From Gyrodactylus bullatarudis (taxonomy: Eukaryota > Platyhelminthes > Monogenea > Gyrodactylidea > Gyrodactylidae), in contig SSNU01000138.1 of the NCBI GenBank assembly GCA_012064415.1, positions 170,348 to 214,293 of the forward strand: a DNA stretch of 43,946 bases, given 5' to 3'. This document shows, piece after piece, positions 31,940 to 41,479 of this stretch. The notes below the pieces were generated by a model. The model worked only from the letters and a program-made list of their open reading frames with translations, made no database searches and was not told where the DNA came from. A program made the position numbers and the translations under genes. Each line of letters opens with the position of its first letter. The first letter of the stretch is position 1.

Positions 31940-32625
31940 AAAAACCACATATAGGGGTAGGGAATCTATCAAAACCTACATGTATGTATTTACAAAATTT
32001 ACATGGTCTATTCCGGTATATCATCACTTCCTACATGACTAGTTATCACTTTTAAAATGGTGTGTTCCATTCATTACATAATCTACATATAAATTTCATT
32101 ATCTACATATCCCATGGTCTTAATTACAAATACTACATAAATTTATCAAATTCTACATGTTGATTGGTTAATTTTTTCCAGGGCTAAATGTTAATTAGAT
32201 GCACCCTTTTACCAGCTATTATTTGATACCTAATGATTTCTAGATACTCATCTAAAGCTGAAATCAAAGATGAATTAGATGCTTATTCTATAAAGTTAAA
32301 TTTAAAAATTCCACAGCAGTATTTTACAGCGTAATGTGTACTGATCCAAAATTTTCGTTCAATATTCGCTTTAATATACGAAAAGATAGATATTTCTATG
32401 CGACCGCCCAACTACCGCATAATCGTGACTAAGTAAGAAAAATTCATAAGCTTGTTTTAAGAAAAACTTTAGGCTTAAAAGAAAAGTTATTTCAGATAGA
32501 ATGAAGATAATCAAAGAAAATATACCTGGTTTAAGACCAAAAGACTGTATAGAATAGACCATGTAAATTTTTTAAATACATACATGCAGGTTTTGATAGA
32601 TTCCCTACCCCTATATGTAGTTTTT
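31940..32625. mobile_element. TIR element with repeated CTACAT motif
   Basis: Terminal inverted repeats of about 75 bp (AAAAACCACATATAGGGGTA... at 31940; mirrored ...CCCCTATATGTAGTTTTT at 32625). Inside the left half, CTACAT or TTACAT recurs at least seven times between 31976 and 32160. No coding frame. Target duplication not clear. Confidence 0.75.
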
Positions 32626-32639
32626 AAAATAGAAATAAA

Positions 32640-33590
32640 AGATATATTAACACCAAATACGTATTTCTTAAAGGATCATCAGTGGTATCACTTTAAAAAT
32701 GATAAGAGTTAAATAATTGAATGAAAATAATAATTTACAATTTTGAAAGAAATAGTAAAAGTTCAAGAATTAAGAATATATGCAAGCTGAAAAAACACCA
32801 AAACTCTCCATTAAATAGCAACAGTGGAGAGAAAAGTGAAAAAGCTCACATAGGCCAAGGTAGTTGAAGATTATATGAATAGTTTTTCTGAACACATAGA
32901 TTAGGTTTGTATTGATTAATAAAGAATTTCTCTTTAACCCATACATCTATGCTGTCATCCCCAGGGTTTTTGTATAAAACGGAAAAATTTGAAATTGAAG
33001 CTACGTGGTTTTCCTGCTTAAGATGTCTAGTTACCGCGGTATCCTTATGTAGATGATCATTGGATCTTGTAGACAACTTCCTAATAGTTCTTCCTATGTA
33101 CGAAGCTCCACAATCACACTGGAATTGATAAACTAATAGAGTCTTCTCTTCAGGCTTGAGTAAATCCTTATGAATCAAACTGAACAATCTCTGTGTTTTA
33201 AATACAATTTTCAATTGTATATTATTATAATTTTGATCGATGAGATTATTAAGTCTTCTTCTTATATCATTACTGAAACCATCTCCTTTGAAGTTAAGCT
33301 TCATGAAAATAGTAATTTTATCCACCTCTTCTGTTTCAACTTCCTCATCTATAACCATAGGTTGATTGATGAATTTGTCAACAAATTTGGATGGATAACC
33401 ATTTTCCATCAAACATGACTTCGAATTCTCTATTTCATTTGTCCATTCCTCAGGACTTGCGATTCTTCTTATCCTCTTCCCTAGACCAATTACTAAGCCA
33501 ATTTTATGAGATATAGGACTGAAACTAGCATAATGAAGATACTTCCCGTTATCAGTAGTAGTTTTATATGTAGTTTTTGATAAAATCCCG
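32640..33590 (-). pseudogene. Penelope-like element, 3' half with intact GIY-YIG frame (copy C2)
   Basis: Minus strand, open from about 33540 to 32846: YASFSPISHKIGLV (end of polymerase), RIRRIASPEEWTNEIE, ENGYPSKFVDKFIN, a spacer with VETEEVDKI, KTQRLFSLIHKDLLK, FQCDCGASYIGRTIRKLSTR (CxC then GIY motif and Arg), HLKQENHVASISNFSV, FINQYKPNLCVQKNYSYN, PWPM stop. The polymerase itself is missing (5' truncation). The 3' flank of about 200 nt contains a hammerhead motif. This is the best preserved GIY-YIG reading frame of this subfamily here. Confidence 0.9.
32652..32686 (-). ncRNA. Hammerhead ribozyme motif, family C copy 2
   Basis: Minus strand: ACCA, core CTGATGA, spacer TCCTTTAA, GAA, palindrome ATACGTAT, T, TGGT. 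All conserved core positions are kept and stem I has 4 bp. Confidence 0.75.
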
Positions 33591-33639
33591 AAAATTTATT
33601 AAAACTTGTATGATATTCTCTTATCAACTCCGCCTCCAG

Positions 33640-33800
33640 TAAGCTTGCAATTATAAACTTAGGAGTTCCCAAGGGTTCTACCATTGGTCCGCTTCTCTTT
33701 AATATTTTCTTTGTTGATATTCAGCTCACAGAAAACATTGAGGGTGTCCTTAAATTTCCTGACGACTTAAAGTTTGTCTTCAAGGTAAGTAATTCCCTTG
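33640..33800 (+). pseudogene. LINE reverse transcriptase fragment
   Basis: Reads GVPKGSTIGPLLFNIFFVDI and LKFPDDLKFVFK, equivalent to GVPQGSxLGPLLF...FADD of jockey/CR1-like polymerases. The catalytic Ala is Pro (FPDD). Both flanks are noncoding, so only about 50 codons survive. The open frame at 33493-33684 on the other strand is a shadow. Confidence 0.75.
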
Positions 33801-34309
33801 AAATTTTGAAAATTAATAAAAACTTCTCTCTTCTGAAAGGTTCCCATATTAATTGAGATAAATGAAAATTGCTAATTCCAGGTGGTCTTCCTGCAACCCT
33901 CTTTCAATTTGAAAATTAATTTCAACTTTTAGCTAGACGTTTCTAGATAGGGCAGTCGATTTTTCATAAATTTTTATAAATTTTATGTAGCATAGGACAT
34001 AAAATATCACTGTTGTATGTGGCTTTCCTATAATGTATTTTATGAAATCAGATTTATTTATTACTTTTCAAATTGCATAAAAACTAAACAAGATTGGTTA
34101 CTTTTAAACTTCATTCATTTTATACCACTGAACTACTAAAATCGCCCATCGATAGGATTTAATCTTCTACAAATCTAATCTTGTACTATTTATAATTAGA
34201 ATAAATTGGAATTCAGAGCTCTATTAGAGAGACATGATTTCGTTTTTACCGGACATTGTGAATTAACATAATAATTTACTCATATAAGATCTGAAATTTT
34301 CATCAAATG

Positions 34310-35131
34310 TTTACAAATGAATTTTGAAAATATCCTATTAGATTTCATACTTTTACAATAAGAGAATAAACTTATCCAATTAGATTTTGACTTTTTCATT
34401 TTATGCCTAATCTTATTTTATTAACACTTTTCTGCATTGATATTTCTCACTGCATAATATTGATATTACATTATTTGATATTATAAGTATTTTATAAAGT
34501 TAGTTCTCAATGATTTAGTAATTATTTTTTTTTAAGTTTTTTAAAAATCCTGATGCGTTGTGGCCCTTCGAGATTTAAAAGAATATATATATTTTTTTCA
34601 TAGTCAAATCAAGATTTAAATAAATCATTGAGAACTAACTTTATAAAATACTTATAATATCAAATAATTTAATATCCATGCAGTGAGCAATATCAATGCA
34701 GAAAAGTGTTAATAAAATAAGATTAGGCATAAAATGAAAAAAGTCAAAATCTAATTGGATAAGTTTGAAATCGGTTTGCATAAGTCTAAATTTGATTTGA
34801 TTTGTTGAAGGTCTAATGAGAAATGTTCATGATGAAAATGTATCTAAATAACCTGTAATTATCGAAGGAAGAATAAGATTTGACCTTAAAATGAATTTCA
34901 ATTATATTTATTCATGTTTCTTTTGGATTTTCTTATTGTCTAACTGGAAATCTTTAGCCCCTAATTTGAAATCTTTGAAATTCATTTTCATAAGTTTAAA
35001 ATCCAATTGTAAAAACCCCCCACCCCTGAAATTATTTTTTGACTAATAGGAAATCTATTTGGAAAAGTTTATTCTCTTATTGTAAAAGTATGAAATCTAA
35101 TTGGATATTTTCAAAATTCATTTGTAAACTT
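34310..35131. repeat. Foldback element with internal 298-bp insertion or expansion
   Basis: The left arm (34310-34517) is inverted in two pieces: 34621-34766 and 35065-35131. The break carries 298 extra bp bounded by AAGTTT (34761-34766 and 35065-35070). The extra DNA is made of degenerate units like GAAATC(T)AATTGGATAAGTTT, also present in the arms, which suggests local expansion rather than a foreign insert. The frame at 35077-35343 is not a gene. Confidence 0.6.
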
Positions 35132-35399
35132 TTGAAAACAATCTGAAAATGGTTACTTTTTAAAGAATATTGCAAAGTATAGAATTTCTTGTTCGAGATA
35201 AAATTTTGATAGAGAAAACTAATTTGGTAAGTTTTTTTCTTTATTTTTAGCCCAATTTTTTTGAACCTAAAGAAATTTCTGATGATATTTGGTAATCGAT
35301 TTAATCTTTGGTAAACTCTAACCCTATCGAGAAAAAGATTCAATGACGATTCTAAATGTAATAAAGATTCTCTTGATCCCTTAATGTCCCACTATCATT

Positions 35400-35503
35400 T
35401 CCTCATGATCTAGATTCCAAAAAATCTTGATCAAATTCTATTTCTTGATGATAAAATTGAGAATTTTGTAAAAACCATAAATTCCCATCTTCATATTAAC
35501 TAG
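35400..35503 (+). repeat. Dispersed repeat, copy 2
   Basis: Contains CTCATGATCTAGATTCCAAA, then AAATTGAGAATTTTGTAAAA and ends CCCATCTTCATATTAACTAG. It is shared with 21.2-21.66 kb, 36.07-36.17 kb (inverted), 36.29-36.41 kb and partly 41.57-41.64 kb. Confidence 0.55.
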
Positions 35504-35512
35504 GTGTACTTC

Positions 35513-35670
35513 CGAGGGTCATAGGTAAAAAGAAAGATAACTTTTCTCGAGTAATCATACCTGTAGAATTCAAATATGCAATCAGCTGAACTCTATCGGC
35601 TAAAGATACAAAGATAGCCTGTTCTTGGATCAAAAAATGACCTATAGGATAGACAAGAGATTAAACGTGA
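35513..35670 (-). pseudogene. Dispersed conserved coding segment, copy 2
   Basis: Minus strand: IQEQAIFVSLADRVQLIAYL, NSTGMITREKLSFFLPMTLG. It aligns with copy 1 at 22078-22305, differing by S/R, V/L and K/E-type changes. It is cut off at the edge of the dispersed repeat at 35503. Confidence 0.45.
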
Positions 35671-35679
35671 ATCATGAAA

Positions 35680-36590
35680 ACAATCCTATGGGACATTACA
35701 GATTAATTTTATTCATTTTATAAAAGTTGAGAATTTTTGAGATTTGTTTAGCGTAAATTAGTACCAGGAAATGGTTAGGATTAGGGTAAATGCATTGAAG
35801 AAACTATTCAATAACTGAAATTGAATATTTTATTAGTAAAAGAAAAGATTAAGTTATATCAATATGAATAGAGGTACATTATGTCCACAAGATTAAATAA
35901 TCTCAGCCAAAGTTTTGTAAAATTAACAAAGATTTCAATCAAAAATCCCCAAATTCATCGAGAACATTAGTTAAACATAATGAAATCATGCTAGAAATTT
36001 TTAATTAAAGTGTTTTAAATGGCTTCTAAGTATTCATTCATTTTATGTATAGATTTTATCTACAACTAGTTAATATGAGGATGGGAATTTATAATTTTTT
36101 CTCAAAATTCTCAATTGTTTCATCAAGAAATCGAATTCAATTTTGGAATCCAGATCATGAGGCCCACTTTCAACTTGATCTCTCTCTCACTTTGAAATTA
36201 AGTTCAAAAAAATGAGAATTTGTCGCCAACTTGAGATACCAAATTTGTCCTTAAAAATTAATTTTTGCAAAATCTTTTTTTCTTCATTTCGTGAATGTGA
36301 GCCTCATGGTCTGGATTCCAAATATTCTTGACAAATTCGATTTCATGATGGAAAAAAAGAGAATTTTATAAAAATCATAATTTCGTATTTTAATATTAAC
36401 TGGCTTTATTACTTTAACCTCATAACCCCCTTATTTCCTTTCAGATACCTTCCGTTTTGAAAATAAATTTTTTCTTCCCGGAAAAGTTATGTATCCAAAC
36501 TTCAATTTGTTGTAAGATATAAAGAATTAATATCGTATACGATACTAAAATGATCAGCAATTTACACTCTATAATTAAAGCGTCTAAAAA
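35680..36590. repeat. Noncoding region with further dispersed-repeat copies
   Basis: Two more copies of the dispersed repeat lie at about 36065-36165 (inverted) and 36290-36412. Otherwise AT-rich with no gene seen. Confidence 0.45.
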
Positions 36591-36596
36591 ATGAAT

Positions 36597-36830
36597 TTGA
36601 ATTTTCTATTTCATTTGTCTATTCCTCAGGACTCGCGATTCTTCTTATCCTCTTCCCTAGACCAATTACTTGGCAAATTTTGTGAGATATAAAACTGACA
36701 TTAGCATAAAGAAGATGAATATTTCATAAAATTGATCCATCTTCTTTTCTAGTTAGCTTGACTTCCATGACAGGAAACTCAAAATATCATTAGATTCTCT
36801 TTCCTTAGCAAATTTAATATTAGGATGTAT
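36597..36830 (-). pseudogene. Penelope-like polymerase C-terminal fragment
   Basis: Minus strand with frameshifts: HPNIKFAKERESNDILSFL, EVKLTRKEDGSIL, ISHKICQVIGLGKRIRRIAS, PEE. Same region as 33420-33560 and 25530-25700. No GIY-YIG part attached. Confidence 0.7.
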
Positions 36831-36983
36831 TTGGATAAAATGAGTTCAAAAAACCCTTTTCTTATCTACAAATATGAGTTTTAAAAGATTTTAGGACTCG
36901 AAAAATTGCGTTAATCTCTTATTTGCAAATGTCACTAAGTCAAAATAAAAGAGAAAATTATAATTACATGAAGAATATTGGTT

Positions 36984-36989
36984 TTTATT
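36984..36989 (-). terminator. Polyadenylation signal
   Basis: AATAAA on the minus strand, 11-16 nt downstream of the cysteine-rich peptide stop codon. Confidence 0.55.
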
Positions 36990-37000
36990 TCCCATTGAAA

Positions 37001-37189
37001 TCAACATTGTTTGCAGCATTCGATAAATCCATAGATGCAAGTTTTTCTGCATTCAAAGTCTGCTGAGCACTTTCCATAACAATCATTCTCAGCATTCTTA
37101 CATGTCTCCTTACACGTGGCCTGGGCCCAACTTGATAAACAGGCGATGATGAATAGAACAAGGAAGAGTTGATGCTTCAATAATGCCAT
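37001..37189 (-). CDS. Secreted nine-cysteine peptide
   Basis: A complete 62-residue frame. Residues 1-24 form a clear signal peptide (hydrophobic LFLVLFIIACL, cleavage likely after AQA at 24). The mature part has Cys at 26, 30, 37, 41, 47, 51, 58, 59 and 62. This reads as CX3C-X6-CX3C twice, separated by five residues, with one extra Cys (59) in the last pair. Paired CX3C modules are the mark of helical-hairpin (alpha-hairpinin-like) peptides, so a two-hairpin fold is likely. The first exon is noncoding and separated by a 26-nt intron. An AATAAA signal (36984-36989) lies just after the stop. Exported; defence, signalling or host-directed roles are all possible, and no family is recognised. 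Confidence 0.75.
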   Translation of the reverse strand: MALLKHQLFLVLFIIACLSSWAQATCKETCKNAENDCYGKCSADFECRKTCIYGFIECCKQC

Positions 37190-37197
37190 CTGGAAAT

Positions 37198-37223
37198 CTA
37201 TTAGAGAGAAGACTCAGACTTAC
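37198..37223 (-). other. 26-nt intron in 5' untranslated region
   Basis: Minus strand GTAAGTCTGAG to CTCTAATAG, 8 nt before the ATG of the cysteine-rich peptide gene. A 34-nt version ending at the ATTTCCAG before ATG is also possible. Confidence 0.6.
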
Positions 37224-37259
37224 ATGATTTTCAATCTGACTTTATTCTAATGATTCTTT

Positions 37260-38580
37260 ACTTCTCATTCTCTCTGTGGGAATAAGTGGGCTATAGGATT
37301 TCCAAACATGTGGGTATACTGGTTTTGATTTAATTCTATTTGAGAACTCTCTGATTTTATTTCTAAATACCTAGCAAAGATATAATTTTATTTCATTCTC
37401 GAAAAAAATATTTATCCGTGATCTTGATCGATAAGAATTTTTTTTTCTTCCTAAATTGATTTTCATCCGTTGGTCTTCACCTTTTTCCTACAAACAATAA
37501 AGAATTCCATCACTAATAATTTCCAGATAAATTTCATATGAAAATCCATTACCAAAAATATTAATCAGGATTCTAAAAACATGGATTACATAAAAGGAAG
37601 AGTTAGTTCTATCGTGAAAATTGCTTGGTTTTATTCAAAATTCTAGATAAGATCTCTACAAAAATCGATATTTAATCAATCTAATAACTCCAAATCATGC
37701 AAGAAGTCAATGAACCTGATTTGAAGAATTCACCCATAAAATTGCATCTATATATGATGCAGGAGAATTTTTCGAAAATTCTCAGCTGCCTGCATAAATT
37801 ATGATATAAAAAAAAACAGTATTTAAGGATTCTAGACAAGAAATTTCTCTTAAATTTAACCTCTTCCTAGGAAAGATGTCAATGCAACAAATTCTTTTGA
37901 AAAATTTCATTTTTTAACGAAAATAAATCCCAATAAGTAGCATCAATCATAATTATGATTAGTAAGTATAATCATAAGTAGTATGAACATTTTCATTGAT
38001 TCAATAAACTATTTGATCTTGAATAAATGAATAATTAATAAATTTATTGATTATAATTATTTACAATTTTCAAAAATTCAAACAATTATCGGTAATTTGA
38101 ATTTCAATACATTTAGATAGGAAAATTATTCAATGTACACCCCTTTTAGGGCTTTCTCGGGACCTACAAGTTTTCTATATCATTTTAACTGCCCTCAAGA
38201 GTTTTCCAATCGAATTAAATATAGGAAAAAGTTTTCTAATTTCAAAAAATATGAATTATAATTCATTGAAAATTGGTTGAAAAATTTAAGACAACAGATG
38301 AGAAGACTTTTCAACTCATTTATCAATGCAAAATAAGGCTTAGAATTGATTAGAAGAGCAAATTTGGAAATGAGGTTTTAAAATTCAGCCTGACCCAATT
38401 TCATATACATCATGATTATTGATCATTCATCTCTAGGACCTCAAATGATAATGCGTTAACAAAATTTTTCTTAAGATCTTACGATTTTATCTTTTTAGAT
38501 CTTTTTTTCAAGACTTTATTCTCAATAAATATTTTTACAGTGAACTTCCTAAAAAAAGAAGAGGAACTGACTAAAATATT
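37260..38580. other. Noncoding stretch
   Basis: AT-rich, with small palindromic AT patches near 37950-38050 (ATAATTATGATTA). No gene, RNA gene or repeat boundary recognised. Confidence 0.5.
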
Positions 38581-38619
38581 TTATCAATTAAAATTTTAAC
38601 AAAAGAATTATATTTTAAA

Positions 38620-38654
38620 GAGATATGTACATTTCGCCAGGTCTCGTCAGTCTC
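38620..38654 (-). ncRNA. Hammerhead ribozyme motif, family B copy 1
   Basis: Minus strand: GAGA, core CTGACGA, spacer GACCTGGC (outer G-C closes stem II), GAA, palindrome ATGTACAT (stem III), A, TCTC pairing with GAGA. All core positions are kept. Confidence 0.75.
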
Positions 38655-38909
38655 AATTCCTGGTTCAATATTTAATAAAAATTGTTATAATGAATTGTCT
38701 ATGAATGAAATCGTGAAAATTTTCTTGAGTAACTCTAATTGATGAAAAACCAAAAAACTTTTCTAGTATTCAGGTAGAAAAGAAAAATTTAATTTTTCTA
38801 GTAAAGTTTTTTGGTTTTTCATCAATTAGAGTTACTCAAGAAAATTTTCACGATTTCATTCATAGACAATTCATTATAATAATTTTTATTAAATATTGAA
38901 CCAGGAATT

Positions 38910-38944
38910 GAGACTGACGAGACCTGGCGAAATGTACATATCTC
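38910..38944 (+). ncRNA. Hammerhead ribozyme motif, family B copy 2
   Basis: Same 35-nt motif as copy 1 on the other palindrome arm, on the plus strand. The two face away from each other. Confidence 0.75.
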
Positions 38945-38984
38945 TTTAAAATATAATTCTTTTGTTAAAATTTTAATTGATGAA

Positions 38985-39850
38985 TATTTCCAGTTATCCG
39001 GACGTATATGAAAATGTACGTTTATTTTTATCTAAAATATTTTAACCCTTCTTACCAAGTAATGAGACGAATTTAAGATTTTTTATCCCAAAGTCAACCC
39101 ACTTTGAGTAGTCCCATCTTTATTATTTCAAGCTCAAATTTGTTTGAAATTTGAATATGTTATCTATGTCTAGCTTTCTATTACGAGAATGATTTTCTAA
39201 GTCATATCTCTTAAAATGACAGAGTTCACTATTTTGGATCTAAACTCATTCAATTTAACACCATTCGATGCAAAATCAAAAGTTGGGTAATTTCCATTCC
39301 AAAATTTTGCCTTGAAGCAGTTGTAATCGAACTTGAAATCAGTCTTGGATTTTTTCAACTCATTTCAATTTTTTTTGGAAAATCAATACGAAAAGTCGTT
39401 TTCACAATTGAGAGACCCCTTTATTTTAACCAAAGCAAACAACTACGTCATACTCTTTCTCACTGAGTCATCCTATAGCAGACCCCCTTTTTTCTTATTG
39501 TTGTGAGAGTTAATGTTGTCCATATAATGAACCCATTGATTCTGGTCTCCAGTGTAAATTCTCACAACGTGTATTAATAAAACTCAAAAATAATCAGAAG
39601 TTCAATAAATCAAAACTCTTATCGGTTCTTAAATCGAAGTAGAGCTATCAATATGATTGCATGTCTTGGCATGACTAAATGATTTCCCACGCCACACATA
39701 AAATTATGAATTAATGTAGTGCATTCTGATCGGTTTGAATATTTCTAACCAACCAAGTTAAAGCAATTTACCTTGTTCTTAATACAATGACGTAGTATTT
39801 GTGTCTCATCCTATTGTATATCATTAAAAATACATATAGATGGCTTAAAT
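38985..39850. other. Noncoding stretch
   Basis: No coding frame, RNA gene or repeat is recognised. Confidence 0.5.
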
Positions 39851-39854
39851 GATC

Positions 39855-39893
39855 TTTTATATCATTCGTTAGTTGGGCAAACGTTGAAAGCAT
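39855..39893 (-). pseudogene. Truncated Penelope ORF start
   Basis: Minus strand from ATG at 39893: MLSTFAQLTNDIKD, then unrelated sequence. It follows the hammerhead motif by 30 nt, and the hammerhead itself follows a Penelope 3' end, so the order is body, pseudo-LTR, start of a second copy, as in the partial tandem copies typical of Penelope elements. Confidence 0.55.
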
Positions 39894-39923
39894 TTTTAGA
39901 AATAAAAAGGATGCCGAAAATTA

Positions 39924-39963
39924 GAGGAATAAGCGCTTTATTTCAGGCATACTCATCAGCCTC
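39924..39963 (-). ncRNA. Hammerhead ribozyme motif, family A copy 4
   Basis: Minus strand: GAGG, core CTGATGA, spacer GTATGCCT, GAA, ATAA/TTAT stem III around AGCGC, T, CCTC. Stem I is a perfect 4 bp. It lies about 410 nt downstream of the GIY-YIG protein's stop codon. Confidence 0.75.
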
Positions 39964-40370
39964 TTACATGCCAAATATATAATAAAATACAAACAGTTTT
40001 AACCCTCGTGGGGTGAAAAATAACCCGAGATTTCGTTCTAGGGTTAAAATGAATCTGATTGGCTCTCTCTGGTTATAGGGGGTGAGAAAATTCTGATATC
40101 ACATTGTTATAAGATATGACGTGTAGTGGTGACTAATAGTTCCCACCTTTGGTAGGAATAGTACTATACAATATATATGCAATATGTATTAATGTGTTTA
40201 GTCTTGATTTTTTGGTGTACAAATTGATAAATACCTGTAATGTTTTTTTGGGTTATTTTATCTGGGTGTTACATTAGTTTAAAATGTGTTTTCCTCTTTT
40301 CTAAATGTTCATTTAACCTAATTTAAGGTATTTGAAATAATAAATAATTGAAAATCAAAATCATAAGTGT

Positions 40371-41465
40371 TCATTGACTGGCGCTGAAATATTTTGTAAT
40401 TTTGTCCGTACCTGATGACACATCAGATGTTCTGTTTCTTTTTCTGGATTCCTCTGGTTGGCTATTGGTTATTGTTGGCGCGTTTCTTTTTACTCCTGTT
40501 CTTCTTACATTGGGCCATGCCAATGCTAAAGGTTTCACTATTTGCTTATGTTTACATAATATTGGTTTTTCCTTCTTAATAAAGAAAGCAGTTTTCAAGG
40601 TGTTGACATTTTTTCCATTTTGTCTATAAAGGATATAAAAGTTTGAGGGGGAAGCATTCTTGTCACATACCTTGAGATGATCTCTCACCGCTGTGGAGCC
40701 TGTCTGTAAATTTTCTGAAACTCTGTCCTCCAATCTCCTTGTAGTATGGCCGATGTATTCCGCTCCACAAGGACATTTGAATTTATAGACTACATATGAC
40801 GATTTTCTATACTCCAATAAATCTTTTGATTCGTTCGTGAACATCTTGTTTGTCTTCAATATGTATCTGACTTTTTTTCCAGGTAATTTTGTTTGTAAAA
40901 GTTGATTTACTTTTTGCTTCAAAATGGAAACGTTGTTGTTACCCTTAAATGGAACTGTTAGATACAAAGGTTTTTCATCTTCCTCTACTGTAGGGCTGCT
41001 TTCAATCGATTCCATATTGTTGAGGATGTATTGTCTAGGATAATTATTCCCCATAAAAATTTTAATTAATCTCTCTCTCTCTTCTTCCCACACACTTTCT
41101 GAAGCCAGTTTTTTAATTCTAGAAAATAGCGATTTCACTAAGCCTTTTTTGTACTTTAATGGCGCAAATGATTTGAAATTCATTAATTTGCCTGTAAACG
41201 TCCTTTTTCTGTGAATTGATCTCTTTTATTTCACTATTACTAGTTCTACTCATGTTGATTTCCAGGAAGGGTAATTCATTTTCCATCTCTTTTTCCATGG
41301 TGAAGTTTATATTAGTGTGAGCATTATTGAAAATATCCAATAATGCATTCTCATCCATGTCTTTCTTGATGAAGAGGAGTGTATCATCTACGTATCTCCA
41401 ATAATTGTTACAGCTTTCAATAGTTTGTTTTAAGGGATTGTTTTCCAGTTTCGCAAGAAATAAGT
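40371..41465 (-). pseudogene. Penelope-like polymerase end and GIY-YIG endonuclease
   Basis: 41465-41119: NLFLAKLENNPLKQ, YWRYVDDTLLFIKK (catalytic YVDD), INFTMEKEMENELPFLEINM, then a frameshift. 41183-40371 is an open frame of 270 codons: basic linker, LTVPFKGNNN, a CPC pair (137-139), the GIY motif as AEYIGHT (141-147) with RRLEDR after it, STAVRDHLKVC, and a long basic C-terminal tail with RKRNR and KITKYF close to the end. The domain nicks DNA for integration. The polymerase N-terminal part is missing. KITKYF resembles the second half of a PCNA-interacting (PIP) box. Confidence 0.85.
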
Positions 41466-41479
41466 TCGAAAAAATTTTA

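Larger units (their letters stand above)
38584..38980. repeat. Near-perfect palindrome with hammerhead motifs on both arms
   Basis: Arms 38584-38766 and 38798-38980 (183 bp each) are almost identical in inverted orientation around a 31-nt loop. The relative at 5960-6050 is much more decayed. It looks like two head-to-head copies of a Penelope-type terminal repeat. The high arm identity suggests recent formation or gene conversion. Confidence 0.85.
39900..41470 (-). mobile_element. Penelope-like element, second subfamily, 5'-truncated
   Basis: Minus strand from about 41470 (inside the polymerase) through the GIY-YIG protein, a 3' flank of about 400 nt and the hammerhead-bearing terminal block. 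It differs strongly from the copies at 4, 25, 30 and 33 kb, so at least two Penelope lineages were active. Confidence 0.8.

Noticed and set aside
40410..40430. CCTGATGACACATCAG palindrome
   Set aside because: It is in the GIY-YIG protein tail coding sequence and lacks the rest of a ribozyme core.
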